Below are positions 35,844-43,999 of a stretch of 49,674 nt of DNA, in pieces. This stretch comes from Acidimicrobiales bacterium (GTDB lineage: Bacteria; Actinomycetota; Acidimicrobiia; Acidimicrobiales; JACCXE01), in assembly GCA_035546775.1 (NCBI GenBank), contig DASZWD010000016.1, positions 1 to 49,674 on the forward strand, read 5' to 3'. The notes below the pieces were generated by a model. It was not told the DNA's origin, did not search any database, and worked only from the letters and a program-made list of their open reading frames with translations. Numbering within the stretch: the first letter of the stretch is position 1; each line of letters begins with the position of its first letter. The translations under genes were made by a program, and so were the position numbers.

Positions 35844-36583
35844 CCGAGTTCGAGCACGCCGAACTCGTCGCCGAGCGTGACTTCCTGCTGCGCTCGATCG
35901 CGGACCTCGACGAGGAGCAAGCCGCCGGCGATCTCGCCGCCGACGACTTCGCCGCGTTGCGTGACGACTACGTCGCCCGGGCCGCCACCGTCATGCGCGC
36001 CCTCGACGGCGACGCTACGGCGACGCCGGCTGCGGTCGTCGCCGCGACGCCGCGCACCCGCAACCCGCGGCGCACGGCCCTGGTCGTCGTCGCCTGCTTG
36101 GCCGTCGCTGGGCTGGCCGGCGTCGCCCTCGCCGGGGCGGCCGGCTCGCGACCGGCCGGTGGACCGCTCACGGGTTCGCTGCCGCAGAACACCGCCGATC
36201 AGCTGGCGCAAGCGACCGAACTCATCGGCGCCGGCAAGCCGGTCGACGCGCTGAAGCTGTACGACACCATCCTGAAGAAGGATCCGCAGAACGCCACCGC
36301 GTTGGCCTACAAGGGCTGGCTGCTGCGCCTCGCCGGTGCTGACGACAAGTCGCTCCAGGAGAAGGGCCTCACCTACGAGGACCAGGCCGTCGCCGCCGAC
36401 CCGACGTATCCCGATGCTCACTTCTTCCGCGGGATGATGCTGTGGCAGGACAAGGGCGATCCGGCGGGGGCAGTTGGGGAGTTTCGTCTGTTTCTTGCGA
36501 ATCGTCCACCGCAGGCGATGGTCTCGCTCGTCGAGGACGCGTTGAAACGCGCCGCGGCCGAGGCCGGCATCCCCGTCGACTAG
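35840..36583 (+). CDS. ccmI: CcmI-like TPR protein
   Basis: This 247-residue protein begins with a CcmI-like coiled segment (AERDFLLRSIADLDEEQAAG) and one membrane helix (about 78-98). A TPR-type region follows (about 115-240), with DALKLYDTILKKDPQNATAL and QAVAADPTYPDAHFFRG. CcmI chaperones apocytochrome c to CcmF/H. Last gene of the operon by overlap; the symbol is given for architecture and position. Confidence 0.8.
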   Translation: MTEFEHAELVAERDFLLRSIADLDEEQAAGDLAADDFAALRDDYVARAATVMRALDGDATATPAAVVAATPRTRNPRRTALVVVACLAVAGLAGVALAGAAGSRPAGGPLTGSLPQNTADQLAQATELIGAGKPVDALKLYDTILKKDPQNATALAYKGWLLRLAGADDKSLQEKGLTYEDQAVAADPTYPDAHFFRGMMLWQDKGDPAGAVGEFRLFLANRPPQAMVSLVEDALKRAAAEAGIPVD

Positions 36584-36714
36584 ATCGTGCTCGCAAAAGT
36601 TGCTCTTTACGCGGCCGTCAGGTCGGCGTAGCTTTCCGGAAACCTTGAATCGCCGGTCGGGCTGTGGTGGGGGTGGTCCGGCCGGAGATTCGGGGGTTTT
36701 TCGCGTCAGGGGTC
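36584..36714. other. Intergenic gap between convergent ccmI and desulfurase homologue
   Basis: This is a 131-base gap without a convincing gene. It has a 10-bp palindrome, TTTCCGGAAA (36633-36642), but no clear terminator stem with a T-run. Confidence 0.4.
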
Positions 36715-37833
36715 TTACGACGTGCGCAGCGCGCGCAGCTTGTCGACCACCGAGCCAAAACTGTTGGCGAACGCGGCGACGTCGTCGTCGGTGGTCGACC
36801 ACCCCACGCTGAGGCGCAGGCTGCGCTGGGCGTCCACTCCCATGGCCTCGAGCACGGGAGACGGTTCGAGCGCCTCGGACGAGCACGCGCTGCCGGAGTG
36901 CGCGGCGATGCCCGCTTGGTCGAGACCGAGCAGCACCGCTTCGGACTCGACGCCGCCGATGCCGAAGCACACGATGTGCGGAACGCGCCCAACCGGATCG
37001 CCGTACTGCACTACCCCGTGGACGGCCAGCGCGGCGTCGGCGAGCGCGCACGTCTGCGCGAAGTTGTCGTTCGCCTCGCGGGTCTGCGCCACCGTGAGGC
37101 CGTCGGTTACCGCCGCCATCGCCTCCACGAGAGCGACGGCTTCGAGCCCGGCGCGTCGGGCTCGCTCCTGGTCGCCGCCGAGAAGCAGCGGATCGATGCG
37201 CAGCCCGCGCCGCACGAGCAGGGCGCCGACTCCGACGGGCCCGCCGAACCTCGAGGCGCTGATCGACAACAGATCGACGCCGAGGTCGTCGAAGGCGATC
37301 GGGACGTGGCCGGCGGCGGCGGCCGCGTCGACGTGCAGTAGCACGCCGCGTTCCTGGCACAGCGCCGCGATCTCGGCGACGGGTTGCAGGGTCGCCACTT
37401 CGTGATTGGCGAACTGGCAGTGCACCAGAGCGACGTTGCGCTCGAGCAGGGCGCGCACGCTGTCGACGGAGATGCGGCCGCAGCTGTCGACCTCGGGCAC
37501 CAGTAGATCGCCGTGGCGCGCCGAGGCCTCGCGCACCGCCGAGTGCTCGACGGCGGCAGCGACGAACGCGCCGTCGGGCCGGCGCGATGCAGCACCGAAG
37601 CACGCGGCGTTGATCGCCTCGGTGGCGCCGCTGGTGAACACGACCGATCGCGGTCGCGCCCCGAAGAACGCGGCGACGCGGGTGCGGGCGTCCTCTAACG
37701 CGACGCGCGTCATGCGCCCTTCGGTGTGCACGCGCCCGGGATCGCCGGTCACGTCGAGCCACTCGACCAGCGCTGCCTTCGCCTCCGGGCGCAGGGGAGA
37801 GACCGACGCGTGGTCTAGGTAGGCACGAGCCAC
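36715..37833 (-). CDS. Cysteine desulfurase homologue lacking the PLP lysine
   Basis: This is a 372-residue class V aminotransferase-fold protein of the NifS/IscS type. TSGATEA, VEHSAV (His97), LHVDAAAAAGH (Asp169) and the active-site loop SGSACSSE (Cys317) are in place. The PLP-binding SxHK is SASR, with Ser194 and Arg195 (codon AGG at 37249-37251) where His-Lys belongs. The Gln usually seen after Asp169 is Ala172. Without lysine no internal aldimine can form, so normal desulfurase activity is doubtful. It may be a degenerate paralogue, a binding protein, or use another lysine. It lies four bases after the SufR-like gene in one operon. Confidence 0.85.
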   Translation of the reverse strand: MARAYLDHASVSPLRPEAKAALVEWLDVTGDPGRVHTEGRMTRVALEDARTRVAAFFGARPRSVVFTSGATEAINAACFGAASRRPDGAFVAAAVEHSAVREASARHGDLLVPEVDSCGRISVDSVRALLERNVALVHCQFANHEVATLQPVAEIAALCQERGVLLHVDAAAAAGHVPIAFDDLGVDLLSISASRFGGPVGVGALLVRRGLRIDPLLLGGDQERARRAGLEAVALVEAMAAVTDGLTVAQTREANDNFAQTCALADAALAVHGVVQYGDPVGRVPHIVCFGIGGVESEAVLLGLDQAGIAAHSGSACSSEALEPSPVLEAMGVDAQRSLRLSVGWSTTDDDVAAFANSFGSVVDKLRALRTS

Positions 37834-37837
37834 GTTG

Positions 37838-38542
37838 CTACGACAGGGAGGTGACGCAGGCGTCGCCGCCCATGGCGCGCGAGCTTTCGGTGACGGGCAC
37901 CGTGTCGCCGTAGAGCCCGCCGAGCATGCCTCGGACCATGCCGCGGTCGACGGCGCACATCACCGGGTGTTCGTGGGCGGCGCTGCCGAACGGGCACTGG
38001 TCGTTGATGATCCGCAGCGACGTGCCGCGGGCCTCGGCGTGGGCGGCGAAGCCGTGGGCCGTCAGCGCGTCGGCCACCGCCGCGAGCGCTGAGCGGAACG
38101 AGCGATGCACGTCGCCGGGCGACATGCGCTCGGCCAGGGAGCGGCCGTACTCCTCGCCGACGCTTTCGGCGAGTTCCTCGGCCTGATCAGCCGGGAGGAG
38201 CGACAACGCCCGCCCGAGCAGCGTGGCGAGGAGGTCGTCGCGACGGCTGTGGACCTCGAGGGGCTCGACGACTGCCGAGGCCTTGTAGTGCTTCGAGGGC
38301 CGGCCGGCACCAACCTGCGCACTGCGCTTCACGGTGACCTCGAGGTACCCGCCGGCGGCGAGCTTGTCGAGGTGGTGGCGGGCGACGTTCGGGTGGAGGG
38401 CGAACTTCTCGGCGACCGCGGTTGCCGTCACCCCGTCGTCGGCCGACTCGCGGGCGAACAGGTAGATGGCCCGCCGGGTGGGGTCGCCGAACGCTGAGGT
38501 GACGGCCGAGACCGCCGCGGCAAATTCGGCATCCGTGGACAC
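37838..38542 (-). CDS. SufR-like Fe-S-sensing transcriptional regulator
   Basis: This is a 234-residue ArsR/DeoR-type winged-helix protein: SAFGDPTRRAIYLF, then ATAVAEKFALHPNVARHHLD as the recognition helix. The C-terminus has Cys183-x12-Cys196-x32-Cys229, close to the cysteine spacing of SufR-type Fe-S repressors. In actinobacteria SufR controls suf genes. Here it is the first gene of an operon with a desulfurase homologue and is divergent from mrp across 36 bases. A palindrome at 38555-38568 is its likely operator. Confidence 0.85.
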   Translation of the reverse strand: MSTDAEFAAAVSAVTSAFGDPTRRAIYLFARESADDGVTATAVAEKFALHPNVARHHLDKLAAGGYLEVTVKRSAQVGAGRPSKHYKASAVVEPLEVHSRRDDLLATLLGRALSLLPADQAEELAESVGEEYGRSLAERMSPGDVHRSFRSALAAVADALTAHGFAAHAEARGTSLRIINDQCPFGSAAHEHPVMCAVDRGMVRGMLGGLYGDTVPVTESSRAMGGDACVTSLS

Positions 38543-38554
38543 ACCGATATTCTA

Positions 38555-38568
38555 CCTATGCAGATAGG
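38555..38568. promoter_or_regulatory. Probable SufR-like operator between regulator and mrp
   Basis: CCTAT-GCAG-ATAGG is a perfect 5+5 inverted repeat. It extends imperfectly to TCTACCTAT and ATAGGAGA. It lies in the 36-base gap between the divergent regulator and mrp starts and overlaps the mrp ribosome-binding site, so binding could block mrp translation or transcription. Confidence 0.5.
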
Positions 38569-38578
38569 AGAAATCCCC

Positions 38579-39715
38579 GTGAGCCTTTCCGAACAGCAGA
38601 TCATCGAAGCGCTGCGCCCCGTCCAGGACCCGGAGCTGCGCCGCAGCATCGTCGACCTCGGCATGGTCAAGAACGTCGTGATCGACGGCGACGCCGTCGC
38701 CGTGACGGTCGCGCTGACCATCGCGGGTTGCCCGCTGCGCGCCGAGCTGACCACCCGCGTCACCGACGCCGTCACCGCCCTCGGTGCGACCAACGTGACG
38801 GTCGACTTCACCGTCATGACCGACGAGGAGCGCGCCAAGGTCTCCGAGATCATGGGCGGCGCCGGTCATGGAGCGCACGCGCAGGGCCACGAGGGTCACT
38901 CGCACGCGCCGGCCAAGCCACTGCCGTTCCGCGAGGGCAGCCGCACCCGCGTCATCGGGGTCAACTCGGGCAAGGGTGGCGTAGGCAAGAGCTCGGTCAC
39001 GGTCAACCTGGCGATCGCGCTCAAGCAGCTCGGCTACGACGTGGCCGTGCTCGACGCCGACGTGTACGGGTTCTCGGTGCCGGCGATGCTCGGCGTCGAC
39101 AGCCCGCCGACTGTCATCGACCAGATGATGGTGCCGCCCGAAGCCAATGGCATCCGCTGCATCTCGATGGGCTTTTTCATCGACGAGGACCAGGCCGTCA
39201 TCTGGCGCGGCCCGATGCTGCACAAGGCGCTCGAGCAGTTCCTCACCGACGTGTACTGGGACGAGCCCGACTTCCTCGTCGTCGACATGCCGCCGGGCAC
39301 CGGCGACGTCTCGCTGTCGATGGCGCAGTACCTGCCGCGCACCGAGATCTACGTGGTGACGACGCCGCAGGCCGCGGCGCAGCGCGTCGCCCAGCGCACC
39401 GCCGCGATGGCGAAGAAGCTCAACCTGCCGGTGCGCGGCGTCATCGAGAACATGTCGTGGTTCACCGGCGACGACGGCAAGCGCTACGAACTGTTCGGGG
39501 CGGGCGGTGGTCAGATCCTCGCCGAGGACATCGACGCACCGCTGCTCGGCCAGATCCCGCTCGTGCCCGAGTTGCGTGAGGGCGGCGACCACGGCGAGCC
39601 GATCACGGTGAGCAACCCCGACAGCGAAGCGGCACAGGCGTTCCGTGCCCTGGCGCAGCGCGTCGTGGACCTCGGCGCCACGCGGGTCTACCGCAGCGAA
39701 CTGAAGCTGGGCTGA
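38579..39715 (+). CDS. mrp: Mrp/ApbC-family Fe-S carrier ATPase
   Basis: This is a 378-residue protein. An N-terminal DUF59 (MIP18) domain (ALRPVQDPELRRSIVDLGMV, GCPLRAEL) precedes a P-loop domain with GVNSGKGGVGKSS and DFLVVDMPPGTGDVSLS. Mrp/ApbC proteins bind and hand over Fe-S clusters. A histidine-rich linker (HGAHAQGHEGHSH) joins the domains. The C-terminal CxxC of enteric ApbC is absent; the region reads ENMSWFTGDDG, which resembles actinobacterial Mrp. GTG 38579 with AGGAG upstream is preferred to ATG 38558. Confidence 0.9.
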   Translation: MSLSEQQIIEALRPVQDPELRRSIVDLGMVKNVVIDGDAVAVTVALTIAGCPLRAELTTRVTDAVTALGATNVTVDFTVMTDEERAKVSEIMGGAGHGAHAQGHEGHSHAPAKPLPFREGSRTRVIGVNSGKGGVGKSSVTVNLAIALKQLGYDVAVLDADVYGFSVPAMLGVDSPPTVIDQMMVPPEANGIRCISMGFFIDEDQAVIWRGPMLHKALEQFLTDVYWDEPDFLVVDMPPGTGDVSLSMAQYLPRTEIYVVTTPQAAAQRVAQRTAAMAKKLNLPVRGVIENMSWFTGDDGKRYELFGAGGGQILAEDIDAPLLGQIPLVPELREGGDHGEPITVSNPDSEAAQAFRALAQRVVDLGATRVYRSELKLG

Positions 39716-39718
39716 GGC

Positions 39719-40765
39719 TCAGGCGCCGCGCGGCAGCTTGGCTGGGTCCCAGCCGAGGTGCTCGACGGCGAGGCTCAGCGCGTACCGATCCGTCATCCCG
39801 CTGACGTGTTGCACCGCGCTGGCGACGATCTCGGACTCGCGGCTGCCGGGGTCGAGGCCGAGTGCGGTCGGCCGGGCGATGAACCAGTCGGTCAGCGCCC
39901 GCAGCAGTTCGATGACGCGCTCGGCCTGGTCGACGGAGTCGGGGCGCAGGTAGATGCGCTCGAAGTTGAACGACCGGAACGCGGCGAGCGCTTCGGCTTC
40001 GGCGGTCTGCATGCCGATCACGCCGTGGTCCTCGATCGTGCGCAGCACCGAGGTGATGAACGCGTCGAGCTGGCGCGAGCGGCGCACGCCCACCACGTCG
40101 GCCACCTCGTCGGGGAGATCGGTGGCGCGCACGATGCCAGCGCGCACGGCGTCTTCGAAGTCGTGGCACACGTAGGCGATGCGGTCAGCCCACGCCACCA
40201 CTTCGCCTTCGGGCGTGACCGGCGCCGGGCGGTTCCAGCTGTGGTTGCGGATGGCGTCGAGTGTCTCGGCACAGAGGTTGAGCGGCCGCAGCACGACGTC
40301 GGCGCCGTAGACGGCGTGGTGGTAGCCGCCGACGGCGTAGGGCGACAGCGCCTCTTCGGACGCGTGGCCCGCCGGGCCGTGGCCGCAGTCGTGGCCGAGC
40401 GCCGCGGCCTCGGTGAGGGCGACGTTCAACCCGGCGGGACGGGCGATGCCGACCGCCACCTGGGCGACCTCGATGGCGTGGGTGAGCCGGTTGCGCAGGT
40501 GATCGTCGTCGGGGGCGATGAATACCTGGCATTTACCGGCAAGCCGGCGAAACGGACGGCTGTGCTTGATGCGGTCGAGGTCGCGTTCGAAACAGGTGCG
40601 GAAGCGGTCGGGATCCTCGGCCACGGCGCGGTCGCCGGCCCCGTCGGCCCGGGTGGCGAAGGGCGCCAGCGCCACCGCCTCGGCGTCTTCTCGCGCCGCC
40701 CGCTCGACCAGCGGCCACTTCCCGTTGGCCACCCGAAGCGCCGAGTGCGCCTGCGCATAACTCAT
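39719..40765 (-). CDS. dgt: Deoxyguanosinetriphosphate triphosphohydrolase-like HD protein
   Basis: This is a 348-residue HD-domain dNTPase. It has RDLDRIKHSRPFRRLAGKCQ, RNRLTHAIEV (first metal-binding His) and ALGHDCGHGPAGHASEEAL (His125-Asp126 plus the next His), then RNHSWNRP and WADRIAYVCHD. It hydrolyses dNTPs to nucleoside and triphosphate and helps control nucleotide pools. Start is ATG at 40765. It converges on mrp with a three-base gap. The symbol follows family naming; substrate preference is not certain. Confidence 0.9.
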   Translation of the reverse strand: MSYAQAHSALRVANGKWPLVERAAREDAEAVALAPFATRADGAGDRAVAEDPDRFRTCFERDLDRIKHSRPFRRLAGKCQVFIAPDDDHLRNRLTHAIEVAQVAVGIARPAGLNVALTEAAALGHDCGHGPAGHASEEALSPYAVGGYHHAVYGADVVLRPLNLCAETLDAIRNHSWNRPAPVTPEGEVVAWADRIAYVCHDFEDAVRAGIVRATDLPDEVADVVGVRRSRQLDAFITSVLRTIEDHGVIGMQTAEAEALAAFRSFNFERIYLRPDSVDQAERVIELLRALTDWFIARPTALGLDPGSRESEIVASAVQHVSGMTDRYALSLAVEHLGWDPAKLPRGA

Positions 40766-40807
40766 GGCGATGAGTATGGCAACAGGGTGTGGCACTAAAC
40801 ACTGCAC

Positions 40808-41650
40808 GTGCTCGCTCTGCTGGCGTACATCTCGTACCACCCGCTGGTCCATATCGACATCGGGCCGTTTCGGCTGTCGCCGCACGGGATGGGCATCGCC
40901 ATCGGCTTCCTGATCGGCGCCCGGGTCATGTTGCCGGCCGCGGAGAAAAAGGGGATCACGGGCGACGACGTCAGTGCACTGCTCGTGCGCGCCGCCATCG
41001 GCGCCATCATCGGCGCCCGAGTCGCCTACGTCCTCAACCACATCGGCGATTACACGAGTTCACCGCTCGAGATCTTCAAGATCTGGCACGGCGGCATCTC
41101 GTTGCTCGGTGGCTTTGCCGGGGCGATCCTCTTGGCGCTGCCCGAGATGCGCAAACGGAAGCTGTCGTTCTGGCAGACGATGGACGCCGCCGCGCCGGGC
41201 ATGGCGGTGGGCGTCATCATCGGGCGCGTCGGCGACCTCATCGTGTGGGACCACCTCGGCAAGGCGACGCACTTCTTCCTCGGTTACAGGTGCCCGGCGG
41301 CGAACGTCGCCACGGCCGTGCCCTGCATCGCCGGTCCCGGCCACGCCGTGCACGAACCCGCGCTGTACGACCTCGTGCTCACGCTCGTGGTCCTGGCCGT
41401 GCTGCTGTGGCTGCGCCGCACGCCGCGTTACGACGGCTTCCTCATCCTCGTGTTCGGCGTGTTCTACGGGTTCAACCGCTTCGTCGAGGACTGGTTCCGC
41501 GTCGACGTCACGCACGGCACCGGCCTCACCGGCAGTCAGTGGACGGCAGTCGCGACGATGCTGGTGTGTGCCAGCTGGCTGGCCTTCCGCCGACGAACGC
41601 CGGGGTGGGGGCGATGGAATAGCGTGGCTGTTCCGGTAGACGAGGAGTAG
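40808..41650 (+). CDS. lgt: Prolipoprotein diacylglyceryl transferase
   Basis: This 280-residue, seven-helix membrane enzyme transfers diacylglyceryl to the lipobox cysteine of lipoproteins; two of those are the cupredoxins in this window. It has PFRLSPHGMGIAIGFLIGAR, ARVAYVLNH, HGGISLLGGFAGAI, GVIIGRVGDLIVWDHLG, an actinobacterial variant of the Lgt signature, and RFVEDWFRV. Start is GTG at 40808, and DUF3107 follows after five bases. Confidence 0.92.
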   Translation: MLALLAYISYHPLVHIDIGPFRLSPHGMGIAIGFLIGARVMLPAAEKKGITGDDVSALLVRAAIGAIIGARVAYVLNHIGDYTSSPLEIFKIWHGGISLLGGFAGAILLALPEMRKRKLSFWQTMDAAAPGMAVGVIIGRVGDLIVWDHLGKATHFFLGYRCPAANVATAVPCIAGPGHAVHEPALYDLVLTLVVLAVLLWLRRTPRYDGFLILVFGVFYGFNRFVEDWFRVDVTHGTGLTGSQWTAVATMLVCASWLAFRRRTPGWGRWNSVAVPVDEE

Positions 41651-41655
41651 AGGTC

Positions 41656-41889
41656 GTGGACGTCCGCATTGGTGTCATCTACACAGGCAAGGAGCTCGAG
41701 GTCGAGCTGCCCGACGAGACGAACCGCGACGAGATCTCCAAGCTGATCGACGCGGCCGTGTCGGGCACCAACCCGGTGCTGTGGCTCACCGATCGCAAGG
41801 GCAAGACCGTCGGCGTGCCCTCCGACCGCATTGCCTACGTCGAGCTCGGTCGGTCGAACGCGGACCGGAAGGTCGGCTTCGGCGCCTAA
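41656..41889 (+). CDS. DUF3107 protein
   Basis: This 77-residue protein begins DVRIGVIYTGKELEVELPDE and contains VPSDRIAYVELG, matching the small actinobacterial family DUF3107. Start is GTG. It lies between lgt and the Get3-like pair and overlaps the next gene by one base. No function is known for the family. Confidence 0.88.
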   Translation: MDVRIGVIYTGKELEVELPDETNRDEISKLIDAAVSGTNPVLWLTDRKGKTVGVPSDRIAYVELGRSNADRKVGFGA

Positions 41890-42845
41890 TGCCAGCACCC
41901 GCTGATCTGCTGGATCGGCGCCTGCTCATCGTCACCGGTAAGGGTGGCGTGGGCAAGACCACTACGGCCGCGGCGCTGGCGCAGCTCGCCGCCGACCGTG
42001 GCAAGCGCACGCTTGTGTGCGAGCTTGACGCCAAGGGCAACCTTTCGCATTTTCTCGAATGCGGCCCGACCAAATTCGAGCCACGCGAGGTCAGCCCCAA
42101 CCTCTTCGCCATGTCGATGGACAGCGAGGAGTCGCTAAAGGAGTACTTGAGCCTTCAGCTGCGCCTGCCGCTCCTGGTGCGCATCGGCCCGCTCAACCGC
42201 ATCTTCGAATACGTGGCGACCGCCGCGCCCGGCGTCCGCGAGATCCTCACCATCGGCAAGATGGTGTGGGAGGTGCGCGAGCAGCACTGGGACCTCATCG
42301 TCGTCGACGCGGTCGCGTCGGGCCACATCGTCGGCCAACTCACCGCGCCGCAATCGATCAACGAGCTCGTGTCCGTCGGCCTCATCCGCCAGCAGACGGA
42401 CTGGATGCTCGAAATCCTCGGTGATCCGGCGATCACCGGACTCATCGTCACGGCGACGCCCGAGGAGATGCCGGTCAACGAAACGCTCGAGCTGGCGGCG
42501 CGGCTGGACACGGAAACCAACGTCGACCTCGCGGCCGTCGTGATCAACCGCGTGCTGCCCGAGTTGTTCGGTCGGCGCGAGGAGGAGTTGTTCGACGCCC
42601 TCAACACGCCCGAGCGTCGCGCCGAAATCGGGGCAGCGGCCGGCGGCTCGGTCGACTACCTGATGGAAGGCGCGTCGCTGGCCGTCGCCCTACGCCGCGG
42701 AAGTGCCGAACACCTCGAGCGCCTGCGTTCGGAACTCGACCGCCGCGTGCCGATGCTGTACGTGCCGTATCTGTTCATGCGCACCCACGGCATGCGGGCG
42801 ACGCGCATGGTCGCCGCTGCCTTGTCCGCGGAGTTGGGCTACTGA
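41889..42845 (+). CDS. Get3/ArsA-like ATPase (BagA/BagB type, 1)
   Basis: This 318-residue SIMIBI ATPase has the deviant Walker A TGKGGVGKTTTAAALAQLAA and DLIVVDAVASGHIVGQL as the switch region. TATPEEMPVNETLELA is typical. It resembles the first gene of the mycobacterial Rv3679-Rv3680 pair of Get3-like ATPases, which have a putative role in handling membrane proteins or metals. The stop TGA overlaps the start of gene 2 by one base, consistent with a heteromer made at fixed ratio. Confidence 0.88.
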   Translation: MPAPADLLDRRLLIVTGKGGVGKTTTAAALAQLAADRGKRTLVCELDAKGNLSHFLECGPTKFEPREVSPNLFAMSMDSEESLKEYLSLQLRLPLLVRIGPLNRIFEYVATAAPGVREILTIGKMVWEVREQHWDLIVVDAVASGHIVGQLTAPQSINELVSVGLIRQQTDWMLEILGDPAITGLIVTATPEEMPVNETLELAARLDTETNVDLAAVVINRVLPELFGRREEELFDALNTPERRAEIGAAAGGSVDYLMEGASLAVALRRGSAEHLERLRSELDRRVPMLYVPYLFMRTHGMRATRMVAAALSAELGY

Positions 42846-43996
42846 TGGCGCGCGCCGGATCGATCGAACAGCTCCTGGCGGCCAAGGAGATCGTCGTGTG
42901 CTGCGGGTCGGGCGGCGTTGGCAAGACGACGACGGCGGCGGCGCTCGGCGCGCTGGCGGCGACACGTCATGGCGGCAAGGTGCTGGTCCTCACTGTCGAT
43001 CCGGCGCGCCGCTTGGCCAACGCCCTCGGCCTCCAGGGGTTCGGCAACGTGGAGCGGCGCGTGCCCGAATCGGCGTTCGAAGCGGCAGGGGTGAAGCCGC
43101 GCGGCGAGCTGTACGCCGCCATGCTCGACACCCGTCAGAGCTGGGACGACCTGGTGAAGCGACACGCGCCGGACCGCGCCACCGAGCACGCGATTCTCGA
43201 GAACAAGCTCTACCAAAACTTCGCCGGTCGCTTCGTGCAGAGCCACGACTACATCGCCATGGAGCGGCTCTACGAGATCCATGCCAGCGGCACCTACGAC
43301 CTCGTGATCGTCGACACGCCGCCGACGCGCAACGCCGTCGACTTCCTCGACGCCCCCGAGCGCATGGCGGAGTTCTTCACCAGCCGCTTCCTGCGCCTGC
43401 TCATCGCGCCCTACCGGTCGCGGTTGGTGAGCATGGCGAGCAAGCCGTTCTACCAAGTGGCCGACCGGATCCTCGGCACGCAGTTCCTCCAGGACATCGC
43501 GGAGTTCTTCATCCTCTTCCAGTCGATGTACGACGGTTTTGTCGAGCGCGCCCGCGCGGTGTCGGCGCTCTTGCGCGACAGGCGCTCGACGTTCGTCGTC
43601 GTGTCGACGCTCGAAGCGGCACCACTCGACGAGGCCGAGTTCTTTCTCGAACAACTCGGCGCGCGCAAGCTGCACCTCGGCGCCATCGTGTTGAACAAGG
43701 TGCTGCCGGCGTACTTTCTCGATCCCGAGTCGTACCGGGTCGCCGAGCGCATCCCGGGCGAGGCGAAGCAGCTGGCGGCAGCCGTGGTGAAGGACGGCGA
43801 GGACGACGCCGACGTGGCGCGGGTGCTCGACGAGATCGCCGATAGCTACCTTCGGTTCTCGGTGGTCGCCCAACGCGAAGCCGAACAGCGCGCCGAGTTG
43901 GCCGCGTCGCCCGACGTGGTCGCCGCGGTGCCCTACTTCGAGACCGACATCACCGATCTCGGCGGCCTGCTGCACCTCGGCGAGAAGATCTGGTAA
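42845..43996 (+). CDS. Get3/ArsA-like ATPase (BagA/BagB type, 2)
   Basis: This is a 383-residue partner of the previous protein with Walker A CGSGGVGKTTTAAALGALAA. It also has LTVDPARRLANALG and the switch LVIVDTPPTRNAVDFLDAPE. TLEAAPLDEAEFFLEQL matches the ArsA/Get3 A-loop region. The neighbourhood (DUF3107, lgt, Get3-like pair, histidine kinase) suggests membrane-protein or envelope homeostasis. The co-operonic kinase starts three bases after its stop. Confidence 0.88.
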   Translation: MARAGSIEQLLAAKEIVVCCGSGGVGKTTTAAALGALAATRHGGKVLVLTVDPARRLANALGLQGFGNVERRVPESAFEAAGVKPRGELYAAMLDTRQSWDDLVKRHAPDRATEHAILENKLYQNFAGRFVQSHDYIAMERLYEIHASGTYDLVIVDTPPTRNAVDFLDAPERMAEFFTSRFLRLLIAPYRSRLVSMASKPFYQVADRILGTQFLQDIAEFFILFQSMYDGFVERARAVSALLRDRRSTFVVVSTLEAAPLDEAEFFLEQLGARKLHLGAIVLNKVLPAYFLDPESYRVAERIPGEAKQLAAAVVKDGEDDADVARVLDEIADSYLRFSVVAQREAEQRAELAASPDVVAAVPYFETDITDLGGLLHLGEKIW

Positions 43997-43999
43997 TCG

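Noticed and set aside
36584-36714. Terminator after ccmI
   Set aside because: The gap has GC-rich short repeats and a 10-bp palindrome but no stem followed by a T-run.
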